This document shows positions 11,489-20,200 of a stretch of DNA of 25,076 bases, in pieces. The position numbers and the translations under genes are program-made. This DNA is from a virus. Numbering within the stretch: position 1 is the stretch's first letter; each line of letters begins with the position of its first letter. The notes under the pieces were generated by a model that saw nothing but the letters and a program-made list of their open reading frames with translations, was not told where the DNA came from and made no database searches. Location: positions 1 to 25,076 of the IMG/VR virus record IMGVR_UViG_3300021425_000179; one strand, 5' to 3'.

Positions 11489-11772
11489 TACCACTTCACC
11501 TTGTCTGCCCAGTATGCCGCTGACATCTTACCCTTGGCAATGTTCTTGGCATGACGGGCCTTAAACGATGCTCGTTTTTTCTTCATAGCTTCAGACTCGC
11601 CAGCTTTCGGCTTACCGGCAGTCTTCGCACCTTGCTCACCAAAGCGTATAGTCTTAATCTTATCGCCATCTTTAGCGACAACAACATGAGATTTAGTTGG
11701 GTGACTAGGAGTGCGCTTAGGCTTATTAAAACCCTCAACACCTGCTCGTTTTAATCTTGGATCTTTGGCCAT
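11488..11772 (-). CDS. DUF6321-like phage protein
   Basis: Encodes 94 residues. The pattern DPRLKRAGVEGFNKPKRTPS, then KSHVVVAKDGDKIKTIRFGE, then SFKARHAKNIAKGKMSAAYW is that of a short family very widespread in marine and other phages (DUF6321 by my recollection). It is highly basic with a conserved Trp-rich end. No role has been established. The consistent placement in structural regions suggests a virion component. It is coupled to the next gene by TAATG. Confidence 0.82.
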   Translation of the reverse strand: MAKDPRLKRAGVEGFNKPKRTPSHPTKSHVVVAKDGDKIKTIRFGEQGAKTAGKPKAGESEAMKKKRASFKARHAKNIAKGKMSAAYWADKVKW

Positions 11773-11779
11773 GATTACC

Positions 11780-12151
11780 TCACAATGGGCTGCTATTTAA
11801 TCTATCCAGCTTTTGACGAATTTGTTCAATCGCTGCTTCAATTCTTTCAACCTGATTTTGCAAAGCTCGTATTCTGCTTTGATTAACGCTCGACCGGCTT
11901 TGTATTTCGCTTGTATCTGTAACTTCAATCCCATCCATTGCGTTTTTAACATTATCTAAACTCACCTCTAGTGTGGTTAATCTTCGCTCAAGTACCCTTA
12001 TTTCTTCTACGTTATACAACTCCGACATCTTTTGTTCAAGGGTAGCAACTTTATTTTCAGTGATACCATAGTTAGCCGCCGCACCTGCGACCGCTGTAAA
12101 CAAGCCCACCCATGTAGCTATCTGCTCAACCTTCACCTGTATCTTCTCCAT
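11780..12151 (-). CDS. Membrane-anchored coiled-coil protein
   Basis: Encodes 123 residues. One membrane segment near the N-terminus (ATWVGLFTAVAGAAANYGI, about 13-31) precedes a long coiled coil (VATLEQKMSEL, VLERRLTTLEVSLDNVKNAM, IRALQNQVERIEAAIEQIRQ). This topology is shared by inner-membrane spanins and some phage accessory proteins, so a lysis role is one option. The start at 12151 excludes a 31-residue extension that lies inside the upstream gene and looks non-coding. It overlaps the upstream gene by 26 bp. Confidence 0.68.
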   Translation of the reverse strand: MEKIQVKVEQIATWVGLFTAVAGAAANYGITENKVATLEQKMSELYNVEEIRVLERRLTTLEVSLDNVKNAMDGIEVTDTSEIQSRSSVNQSRIRALQNQVERIEAAIEQIRQKLDRLNSSPL

Positions 12152-12914
12152 AAAATGCAGGCGCTTCGCCGTAGAACTCTTGCTCGCCTGCTGCTTCCCA
12201 AAATTCACCCTCAACGCTAATACTTTGGCCGTCCCACTCAACATTGAGGCTGTCGTTATAAGTCTCTGCTACCGTTTCAGCGCCATCGAAAAACGCCTGC
12301 GCTGTGTCCGTGGCCTGAGCAATAAATGATACTGACTCAACAATAGCGCCGCGATACTGCTCAAGCATATTCGCCGTTCTGCTGGTGCTAACCATATCAT
12401 CAATCGTAGCGTTGAAAATTTGTACTGTATCTTCTTCAATCCCCGTCAAGCTGTTTTCTACAGCGTACTCATTCAGCGCAATCTTACGGGCCTCTTTCGC
12501 TGTCTCAATCTCACTCGCAATTGCCGTTACTGCCGCAATCTCCTCAGCCTGATCAAGCAGCAATTCTTTTTGTGAATAAAACTCACCCTCTAACCCTTCA
12601 ATCTGATTGTCGATGAATTGATTAATCAGGTACTCAGCCGTTGATTGCTCAAGCGCAACACCAAACGCCTCATTGAATGCGAGTACCTCAGCTAAGTCTA
12701 AGTAGTATTCTTTGCCTGTTTGGGAATTAACGATAACAACATTAGGGCCATTCATCGTCATAGATAACTGGCTAATAAAGCTGTCCAGGTTACTTCCTAT
12801 GGCTTGGTTTATGCTTGCGGTTAGTTCTTGGAGTGATGCCCCTTTTGCCATCACCGGCAGGGCGCTCAGGAACGCTATTTGGATTAGTCGCGTAATACCT
12901 ATATGCTTTTTCAC
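12126..12914 (-). CDS. Exported helical protein of unknown function
   Basis: Encodes 262 residues. The N-terminus (MKKHIGITRLIQIAFLSALP, then VMAKGA) looks like a cleavable signal peptide, so the protein should reach the periplasm. The mature part is largely acidic helices (for example DQAEEIAAVTAIASEIETAK) and ends in an acidic, aromatic tail. It starts with GTG at 12914, with GAGG eight bases upstream. Its first 125 bp overlap the end of the 12790-13329 gene in another frame. Homologues were not recognised. Membrane or adhesion functions near the tail-fibre genes are possible. Confidence 0.65.
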   Translation of the reverse strand: MKKHIGITRLIQIAFLSALPVMAKGASLQELTASINQAIGSNLDSFISQLSMTMNGPNVVIVNSQTGKEYYLDLAEVLAFNEAFGVALEQSTAEYLINQFIDNQIEGLEGEFYSQKELLLDQAEEIAAVTAIASEIETAKEARKIALNEYAVENSLTGIEEDTVQIFNATIDDMVSTSRTANMLEQYRGAIVESVSFIAQATDTAQAFFDGAETVAETYNDSLNVEWDGQSISVEGEFWEAAGEQEFYGEAPAFYGEDTGEG

Positions 12915-13329
12915 CTATCAAACCTCGCATTGTTGGACATGGCGTACCGCTGTCATATAACGCCCACCATACCCTATTGTCTTGACATAGAACACTTACA
13001 GCCCCAACCTTTAAGCCTAGCGCCTGAAGCTGTTTTGATAGCTTTAAGCGTTGGCACGTTTCATCGGTAATGCTGGTTCCAACCGCAACACCAAGTAGCT
13101 GAGTTTGAACACCTGCACCACCATTAAACACGCAAACATCTTGTGAATAGACTGGGGATGCCGGAGCAACTGCCGTACTAACCACCTGACCTTCTTGCGT
13201 TACTTTAGTCTCGCTACTGTTGTCGATTACCTCTGCTTGCTGGTTTGAACCAAAGTCGCCAACGCTTGCTTCATTGGCTTGCGAGCAAAGCGGCAACAAC
13301 AGAAAAACCGCCAGCAATAATGAGCGCAT
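12790..13329 (-). CDS. Exported cysteine-containing protein
   Basis: Encodes 179 residues. MRSLLLAVFLLLPLCSQANE is a strong signal peptide, and the mature protein has four further cysteines (DVCVFNGGAG, ETCQRLKLSK, VLCQDNRVWW, TPCPTMRG) that could form two disulphides in the periplasm. The ATG at 13329 is chosen over one 18 codons upstream because the signal peptide begins there. It overlaps the upstream gene by 59 bp and the downstream gene by 125 bp. The basic C-terminal 30 residues lie in the second overlap and could be a by-product of it. No family recognised. Confidence 0.65.
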   Translation of the reverse strand: MRSLLLAVFLLLPLCSQANEASVGDFGSNQQAEVIDNSSETKVTQEGQVVSTAVAPASPVYSQDVCVFNGGAGVQTQLLGVAVGTSITDETCQRLKLSKQLQALGLKVGAVSVLCQDNRVWWALYDSGTPCPTMRGLIGEKAYRYYATNPNSVPERPAGDGKRGITPRTNRKHKPSHRK

Positions 13330-13474
13330 ACAATCCCCATATACTATTCTGCAATGATTCAAACCGATTAGAGCCTTCATCAAGTCGCTTGTTTATCCCA
13401 TCCAGCTTGATGCCGCATTCAGCTTCATGCTTTTCCAGTCTTGCCAATAACTCCCTCATCGTTAAGTTACTCAT
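13271..13474 (-). CDS. XhlA-like coiled-coil membrane peptide
   Basis: Encodes 67 residues: an N-terminal helical segment (RELLARLEKHEAECGIKLDG), a coiled coil, then one C-terminal membrane helix (GLYALIIAGGFSVVAALLAS). The layout resembles haemolysin XhlA, which cooperates with holins in some Gram-positive phages, and similar small proteins in other phages. It could assist lysis, but the main holin seems to be at 8718-9191. The start is coupled to the upstream stop by ATGA. The membrane helix is encoded by the same DNA as the signal peptide of the next gene. Confidence 0.65.
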   Translation of the reverse strand: MSNLTMRELLARLEKHEAECGIKLDGINKRLDEGSNRFESLQNSIWGLYALIIAGGFSVVAALLASQ

Positions 13475-14214
13475 CTAACTACGTCCTTAATCATTCCACC
13501 TCTAGTTTGGAATGGCGGTTTACTGCTATGAAATTGCAATGTATGCCTACCCATATCTTGACCGGCAGCGAAATCACCGCTGACGATACCATAGCCGTTT
13601 GTAAATGTTTTTTGACTCAGGCAGTGAATAGAAGGGTCATAACCTCCGCTACTTGTCGATTTAAATTCAACAACTGTATCACCATTTCCAGTAAGCGCAG
13701 CTGATGTAAGCGCATCTGAGCAACCCATAACAACCAATGTTGTATTTTCTGGGTCTGCTATCACAGACGGGGAGCGAATTTCCTCCATGCCGGTGTTTAC
13801 ACCAAAACCTGAAGATGATACTAAATAGCCATCGACACAAAGAACGCCTATATTTGCGCCCTCGGTTGTAGCGGCTGTGTAATTAACAGTAACTGTTGGT
13901 GTTAAAGCGCCCTTGTCAGACACATCTAAAACAACAATTAAATGATGCTGCACACCAACCGGAGTGTTTGGATAATAATCTTCTAAGTTCAAAGTGTGCT
14001 TCACTGTCAATCCAGAAACAGTAACGCTGTCCACTCTTACGCTGTTGATAAACCCACCATCTAAGGCAGCAATTATGCAAACAGTTTTAGCATTAGCAGG
14101 TATGGTTATATCTTTTGTTTCAGATGACCTTGACGAACCTTCTGTAAGGCCGTACCACGTTGTATCGTTAGTGGTATTGTCGTTTCCTGCATTAATAATC
14201 GTTGGTTGTGGCAT
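13471..14214 (-). CDS. Putative virion surface beta-sandwich protein
   Basis: Encodes 247 residues, Thr/Ser/Gly-rich with few charged residues and a strand pattern typical of phage tail or capsid decoration domains (for example VDSVTVSGLTVKHTL, PTVTVNYTAATTEGANIGV). It has no signal peptide. It lies downstream of the fibre genes and is preceded by AGGTGGA. A fibre-associated adhesin or tip protein is likely from context. No family matched. Confidence 0.62.
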   Translation of the reverse strand: MPQPTIINAGNDNTTNDTTWYGLTEGSSRSSETKDITIPANAKTVCIIAALDGGFINSVRVDSVTVSGLTVKHTLNLEDYYPNTPVGVQHHLIVVLDVSDKGALTPTVTVNYTAATTEGANIGVLCVDGYLVSSSGFGVNTGMEEIRSPSVIADPENTTLVVMGCSDALTSAALTGNGDTVVEFKSTSSGGYDPSIHCLSQKTFTNGYGIVSGDFAAGQDMGRHTLQFHSSKPPFQTRGGMIKDVVR

Positions 14215-14216
14215 AA

Positions 14217-14495
14217 TTATCCACCTCGCGTTTCATCTATAATTACTTTATGAGTTCCAAGCGAACCGCTTGCATCTTCATCTGTAGCGCTGCTTGAGTA
14301 TTTAAAGTGCGGGCAAAGGACTACTTCTTTAATTGTGCTTGCCGAAAAACTCTCAATCAGAGTGTAGTCGCTACCATTTAAGCTGCCATGAAGGTATATG
14401 GTTGCAGAGCCGTAAATAACTTGAAGCACACCAGTGCCGTATGATGCTTGTATTTTAGCTGTGTAAGCTTCGCCTTGTGTTAATTGTGTAGCCAT
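14217..14495 (-). CDS. Small putative virion protein
   Basis: Encodes 92 residues: a short beta-rich chain (GTGVLQVIYGSATIYLHGSL, then YTLIESFSASTIKEVVLCPH) without a membrane segment. It resembles small phage proteins accompanying tail fibres that carry a single beta-sandwich. AAGAGG precedes the ATG. It stops two bases before the next gene, whose ribosome site lies in its final codons. Function unknown. Confidence 0.62.
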   Translation of the reverse strand: MATQLTQGEAYTAKIQASYGTGVLQVIYGSATIYLHGSLNGSDYTLIESFSASTIKEVVLCPHFKYSSSATDEDASGSLGTHKVIIDETRGG

Positions 14496-14496
14496 T

Positions 14497-14988
14497 TTAA
14501 TTACCTCTTACTGTATTGTATTTGATTGCGTGAAGCTCTTGCCCATCAATAATTTGCGTTCCAGACTCCAAGGCATCGCCTCGCGTTTGAACAACAAGGT
14601 CACGCCTTGCTATGTCATAATCCTCAATTGGCGTTTCGTTCAAAGTCGATATATGGTATTCATCAAAATTAGCCGACATTGCCGAATCTATCGCATCACT
14701 CCACTCTGTCGTATAAGCATAAGCCCTGCTGCCTGACTCATCCGGCCCAAAATATGCAGCCTTGTAAATAAGCTCTGAGCCTTCAGCGATACCGCACAGC
14801 ATCGTTAGCAAATATCCATCTTCATACACCGCGACAATAGTGTCGAATCTTCGCAAATTAGATTGATGACCGGCTAGTGCCTGCTCTTTATCACCAGCTA
14901 TAAATTCCTTCATAGACTCCCATGAAGAATTAAACAGCCTAGTAAATTCTTCATCAGTAACTACTGGGTTTATCTCGGCTGTAAACAT
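14497..14988 (-). CDS. Hypothetical protein, fibre-associated
   Basis: Encodes 163 residues of mixed alpha/beta type. Helical N-terminus (EEFTRLFNSSWESMKEFIAG), a strand region (FDTIVAVYEDGYLLTMLCGI), then a tyrosine-rich segment and a helical/strand end. It could be a chaperone or accessory of the tail fibre, given its position two genes downstream of it. The ATG at 14988 overlaps the upstream stop (ATGA) and is preferred over a TTG one codon earlier. No family recognised. Confidence 0.6.
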   Translation of the reverse strand: MFTAEINPVVTDEEFTRLFNSSWESMKEFIAGDKEQALAGHQSNLRRFDTIVAVYEDGYLLTMLCGIAEGSELIYKAAYFGPDESGSRAYAYTTEWSDAIDSAMSANFDEYHISTLNETPIEDYDIARRDLVVQTRGDALESGTQIIDGQELHAIKYNTVRGN

Positions 14989-15488
14989 CAATCCCGCCTC
15001 AATATAATTTTAACAACGTCATTATTGGCCCAGCCTAAATCGAAAGTTGTTGTAAACTGTACAAAGCTAACGCCACCTATAGTAGCTGGGGTGCCTCTAG
15101 TAAAGCTGCTGTACGGCCTTGCCTTTGTTACGCCAGTAGTCTGATTCTCAAACCTAATGGTTTTAAAATAGTTTTCTTCGCTAACTGATGGGAGTGAGCC
15201 GCTTTTAACAAAGCTAATAACAACGGTTGCTTGTGATGATAAACTGCTAAAGCTGTCAATAAATTCAGATGAATTGGTGCTGTTATACAGTAATCCGTTG
15301 GTATCTATTACATCGCCGCTACCTATCGCGTAACTGTCAACATTAATACTGCCGCTGGCGTAAATAGATTCGCTATACCCAATCCTTGTTGTTTTAGATA
15401 TTTGAGTGTTTGTGCCGCAGGTAATCGTAACCTCTGAAATTACAGGGTCTAAACCACCAGCCGCCGCAACCACCCCACTGCTGTGCAT
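14988..15488 (-). CDS. Putative virion protein downstream of fibre
   Basis: Encodes 166 residues, Ser/Thr-rich beta structure (EVTITCGTNTQISKTTRIGY; ATVVISFVKSGSLPSVSEEN) with no signal peptide or membrane segment. The start is coupled by TAATG to the fibre gene, so the two proteins are probably made in similar amounts. A fibre partner or receptor-binding tip is a reasonable inference, but nothing in the sequence proves it. Confidence 0.62.
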   Translation of the reverse strand: MHSSGVVAAAGGLDPVISEVTITCGTNTQISKTTRIGYSESIYASGSINVDSYAIGSGDVIDTNGLLYNSTNSSEFIDSFSSLSSQATVVISFVKSGSLPSVSEENYFKTIRFENQTTGVTKARPYSSFTRGTPATIGGVSFVQFTTTFDLGWANNDVVKIILRRD

Positions 15489-16540
15489 TACGATATACCC
15501 GAACCAAAGATAATATAGTTATCAGCAGCAGTGCATACAAGCTCTGCTACACCACCAGAAGCGATATTAACCGAAGTACCAGTGGCAACGGTTATCGTGG
15601 TCACCGCCGAGCCTGTTAGGTGTTTAACGGTCTGGTCAGCAGTACCCTTATCTAATGTAATCGCACCCGAATGCGTGTTATGAATTACCCATGTATAACC
15701 CACCTCGCTCGCTGTAGCATCAGGCAAAGTAATATCATGGTCGCCATTAATAATGATTCTTTTGCCGCGCTCAGTAACTAAGGTGCTTGCTGATATATTC
15801 CCTGTCGATGTGTAAATCGCCATGCCATCAGCAGTTACAGTGCCTGCAACGGTTAGCTGGTTTTGAGCAAGGGTTAAAAGGTCTTCATCGTTAAATGTCC
15901 CGATTGTTCCAGTGTTGCTTTTGGTATCAGTAGTTGAAGAAGCACCACCCATACCCTCAACAATAATGCCGTTTTCGCTTGGCTGTAGCCTTATATTATG
16001 GTTAGTGTTATTTGTTTGGCCCCAGTGTAATCGTAGAATTGTTCCTTGAGTCTCATCGCCATCGATGCTTAAACCCATATCGGAGTCGTGTGCGTACTTA
16101 TCATCACCAGTTGGGTCATTATCGTAATACCGCTTACCCCTTAACCTTAATTTGCCTGCGGATATGTTTAAGTCACCGTTACCAATTTGCGATATATTAG
16201 CGTCAAGATATTCTGTGCCGACTCCTTGGCCGCCGTAGTTGGCGGTACTATCGTAGTTAGCCTGAATAATAAAAACAGGGTTTGTAAACCCGTCACTGTC
16301 TTCTGAATGCGGGTGCTGTATAGAATCAAAAACAATCCGAGAATATGTATCACCATCACCATCCACCTGCATTTTAATATCGCTGCCATCCATGTTTACA
16401 AGCGGATAACCACCAGCCTGACTACCATCGTGAACAACGATAGTATTCTTATCAGTATCGACAGTGACTTCGCCTTCAGCACCTGTGAAGGTTGAATGGT
16501 CGCTTGTGTTACCGCGCCTTAGTTGGATTCTAGTAGCCAT
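15488..16540 (-). CDS. Tail fibre with Mtd-type N-terminal domain
   Basis: Encodes 350 residues. The first 48 (TRIQLRRGNTSDHSTFTGAE, GEVTVDTDKNTIVVHDGS) match the N-terminal domain of the major tropism determinant of Bordetella phage and many tail fibres (RIQxRRGTxxEW, AxGExGxDTDTxxxxVGDG). The body is Gly/Asn/Thr-rich beta material. The C-terminal part (RGKRIIINGDHDITLPDATA, then VGYTWVIHNTHSGAITLDKG) is a recurrent phage fibre-end domain. It should project from the tail tip and touch the host surface. AGAGGTAGAG precedes the ATG at 16540. No repeat-driven variation machinery is visible nearby. Confidence 0.8.
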   Translation of the reverse strand: MATRIQLRRGNTSDHSTFTGAEGEVTVDTDKNTIVVHDGSQAGGYPLVNMDGSDIKMQVDGDGDTYSRIVFDSIQHPHSEDSDGFTNPVFIIQANYDSTANYGGQGVGTEYLDANISQIGNGDLNISAGKLRLRGKRYYDNDPTGDDKYAHDSDMGLSIDGDETQGTILRLHWGQTNNTNHNIRLQPSENGIIVEGMGGASSTTDTKSNTGTIGTFNDEDLLTLAQNQLTVAGTVTADGMAIYTSTGNISASTLVTERGKRIIINGDHDITLPDATASEVGYTWVIHNTHSGAITLDKGTADQTVKHLTGSAVTTITVATGTSVNIASGGVAELVCTAADNYIIFGSGIS

Positions 16541-16555
16541 CTCTACCTCTTAAAG

Positions 16556-17215
16556 CTATGGGCTTCTTAAGCCGTAAACTTTTAACTCACCAAATGAAAA
16601 TGAAGAACCGCCTTCTTCTCGCAACCTAAACTGACTATGTGATGTGGTTGACAATCTTGCTCCTGCAAATTCAGAACGCTTTACCCTATTTGAATCTGTA
16701 CGGATTACAGTGGGAAAAATCCTGCCCTCAACGGCTGACCTTCGGCTTTGATACATCTGCGTAATCGTGAATTCAATCCTGAAATCATCACCACCGTTTA
16801 ATAGGTCAGTATCAGAGAGTAGTATTTGGTCATCACTGGTATCAAAACCTGTGCTAGTAGTCCAAGAGTAATGATTACTGCTGCCATCATAACTACCTGA
16901 ATTTCCAAATTGAAGGCCAACTCTGGTATCACCACTCATGCCAAGATAACCAATAACCTTAATCGTTTCGTAATTTATTAATTCCGAGTCAGTGAATGTA
17001 ACGGTTGCATCGCCACTACCGATTGTCTTTGTTTCTATATGCACCCAAGGCGAAAGGCCGCTTTCAAGCGCCTCTTTTTGTATTCTAACACCACTAGCAG
17101 TGGCATCACCCTCTTGTATAGCAAGGACATTATCCTTTAATGCCTGCACCAACTGTTGAGTAATCGGCGCATCAACCGCCACCTCTGTATCTGATATTGC
17201 TCGATAAGTAGTCAT
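16556..17215 (-). CDS. Tail tip or fibre-connector protein
   Basis: Encodes 219 residues. The N-terminal segment (YRAISDTEVAVDAPITQQLV, QALKDNVLAIQEGD) recurs in phage proteins that sit next to tail-tip hubs. The remainder is a beta-rich domain with many Ser/Gly (for example GDATVTFTDSELINYETIKV). It probably links the hub (17223-20483) to the fibre (15488-16540). GAGGAAATT before the ATG is a good ribosome site. The assignment rests on context. Confidence 0.62.
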   Translation of the reverse strand: MTTYRAISDTEVAVDAPITQQLVQALKDNVLAIQEGDATASGVRIQKEALESGLSPWVHIETKTIGSGDATVTFTDSELINYETIKVIGYLGMSGDTRVGLQFGNSGSYDGSSNHYSWTTSTGFDTSDDQILLSDTDLLNGGDDFRIEFTITQMYQSRRSAVEGRIFPTVIRTDSNRVKRSEFAGARLSTTSHSQFRLREEGGSSFSFGELKVYGLRSP

Positions 17216-17222
17216 AATTTCC

Positions 17223-20200
17223 TCAAAGTATCGTGTACGGTTCTTGGCCGCCTGACATTCTAGCCCTAGTAGTAACTCTTACGCTCAAACCGCTACCCGT
17301 TGAACTTTCGCCAGTTAGTATTTCTGTCGCACTATAACCATCGTGGTCATCATCTGCAATATCACCGGATGCAGTGTTAGAGCTAACAGAATCAATGCTG
17401 GTGACTGCACCACTCGACTGAGTATATGTAACCGCTAAATCTCGTGTGCCAGCCGTTGCCCCAGTCTCAGTTTCATCTGGTTTAAACTCTATCGTATCAC
17501 CAGTGCCAAACCCAGTGCCGCCACTTAACAACTCGACCGTGATATGGTTTGCATCAGATATAAATGAATCAGTAGCCCTTACAGCTTTATATGGGTCGTC
17601 CTCTGTGCCGGTGCCACCTGCCGCATCGTTTACCGAGTTAAACCCAGCACTTGTGTTATCTGCTGCATCTTTATCAAACCCGCCGACATCATTTTCAGTA
17701 ACAATCCCGAAGTTTGTAGAGCCAAACCTAAACTGTTTAGCCTTAATCTCGTAGCATTGCTTATTACTATCAAACTTGGTCGATGTGCATTGCATCTGCA
17801 TCAATCGTTCTTGACCTTGATAATTCAAAATATGCTTTGTAAGTAGATAGAAATGCTGCCCTGTTGATAACGAATCTTGCGAGGCATCCATTTTAAATTG
17901 CACTGACTTTGGTGTTTGCTTGAACCGGTTAAGCATTCGTTGGGAGACACTGGTTGCGGTTGATGTATCTTTTACACCCCAGCCGTAAATAGTCTTAATC
18001 GCAGATGAGTTGTATTCATTGACACCTTCGCTATCAACATCAAAATTTAAGTAAAGGTTTTTGTAGTTTCTGGGCTTATCCCTGTCCTCTGTATGGTCGC
18101 GAAGGTTGTAGTAATACTGAACCCTTGAAACACGCTCTTTTTCAGCGTTTATTAATTTAACGCTATCCTCAATAATCTCGTTATCAGTAATCGTAACTAA
18201 TACTGAAGTATCAAGCTCTGGCGTTTCAGCCCTCATAATTATCTGGCTTAGCAGGTCATCATAGAAAAAGTTTACACCTACCATGCTACCCAGTTGCGAT
18301 AACTGCTTATTGACTTCTTTAGGCTCGCTCAGAATAGCGTTTATCTTGAAAGAGGCTAACCACAATGACTTTTCATCTGCCCATGAATACAATTCACCAA
18401 CGGCATTGTTTACTAGGTCAGCGGATATTCCTGCCTGTGTAACCAATAACTCATAAGCGACATCATCAATGGTAACGCCTGAGCCTCCGGTATCGTATGA
18501 GCCAAACACAATACACTTTTGAACGCTATCATCAGCATCATAAGCAACAGTAGCGGCTTCAGAACCCCATTCGCCGCGAGCTTCAAAATCAAGTGCCGCG
18601 TGACTTCCAGATACATCAACCCTATATTCTAATATCTCATCATTAATACGGACAAAACCAGTAGCATTATCCGCACCGAAATAATCAGTCACTTTATCTT
18701 TATCAGCCTGAACACTGCCATCCAAAGCAACATCATCAAACTTCAATTCAATATGGTTATGTGTGCCGCTATTTAAAGCAGCGCCTAAACTGAAACGTGT
18801 AGCAGATGGAACCTTTGCCTTTAGCTCATCTGCCAGTGTCATTGGGTCTTTACACTTTATTGTGCAAACATCGTTATCCAAAAACATTGAGTCAATAATG
18901 TATTCGCGCTTGCCATCATATATTTCAAGGTCGCCTTTGTAGTCAATATAGCCATCATAAACTTCAACAGCCCGACCATAAAAATGCGGATTACGCTCAA
19001 TCAACTTTGTAAAGTAAGTGCCGTTTTCTAATGCAATGATATTGCGAGTAGCAAAGTATGGGTCAACGTCAGCATCATTTGAAATAAAATCGCGCAGCTT
19101 GATAGATACATTGGCCCTAACTGATACGCCTTTTGTTGGCTGAATCTCAACTGGCGCTGTGGATACCGACATCAAAGCCGGATGTGCATCACGCTCTTTA
19201 CCTGTAAGCATATCTCCTTGCTCACTGATAAATGTATAAACACGCTTGCCGCTGTTTGACGTTCGATAATTGGTTAAATCTTGACAGGTTTCTCTTGTGT
19301 TGAAACATTCACTGCCAGCACTCGCACCCGCAGTGCAAGTTGATAGAATAGTGCTGCCACTCTGGCCATAAACATTATCGCAAAAATCAAGGTATAGCTT
19401 GACCACTTGTATCGGCTTTCTTGGCGACAGTTTATGAGCATCATTAAACAATGTATCTAAGGTGGGTACTGTGTTTTTATATTTTGCAAAGTCTTCAAGG
19501 CTTTGTTGCTTATACTTGTATTCTAAGTATCCATGAACTTTGCTTCTTTCTTCACCAGTGAGTTTTCGATTAAAAATTAAAATCTCATATATCGCGCCAT
19601 CTGCACGACCGCTAAAGGCGTCTGTTTTCATTAGCCTCAACGTGTAGTTGCTGTCTGGTAAGTCAGCGCCTACATTATTTTGAAGTGCTGGAACGGTAGT
19701 ACCATCAACGCCAATAAAGTTTACAGATTCATTTGTCGCTAAAGCCTCGTGGATATGTGGCTCTAACTCAGTCAATGTGGCTGTAAAGGATGAGCTTCCG
19801 CCACTTGTGTTGGTGTACTCGATACCGGCTTTATAATCATCAGCATCGGTAGTACTTTCAAAATTAAAAGTAACGTCTTTGCTTCCCACACCATCTTCAA
19901 TTTCAAAGTATGAAACCCCAGTGGTGTCTGACCTGAAATTAGCAAGCATGAAAAAATGCAAATCTTCAAGCGGTACTGATGCTTCAACATTAAAAGAGTC
20001 TGCACCACCCTCAAATAACACGCCGCCAACATCATGTACCTCTGCGACCGTAAGCTCTAAATTACTCCCGCTAAGGCTTGATGGATTTAATGTATCACCT
20101 ACCTGCCAGTCATAAGAGCCGCCAATACTATCAACTGATGTGATAGAACCACCTGATACAGTTATATTAACGAAAACAATATGATTAGCGTCAGCTGTAT

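Noticed and set aside
12152-12244. N-terminal extension of the 11780-12151 gene
   Set aside because: It lies inside the end of the upstream gene, reads as a basic low-quality stretch, and would bury the membrane segment; the ATG at 12151 gives a normal anchor topology.
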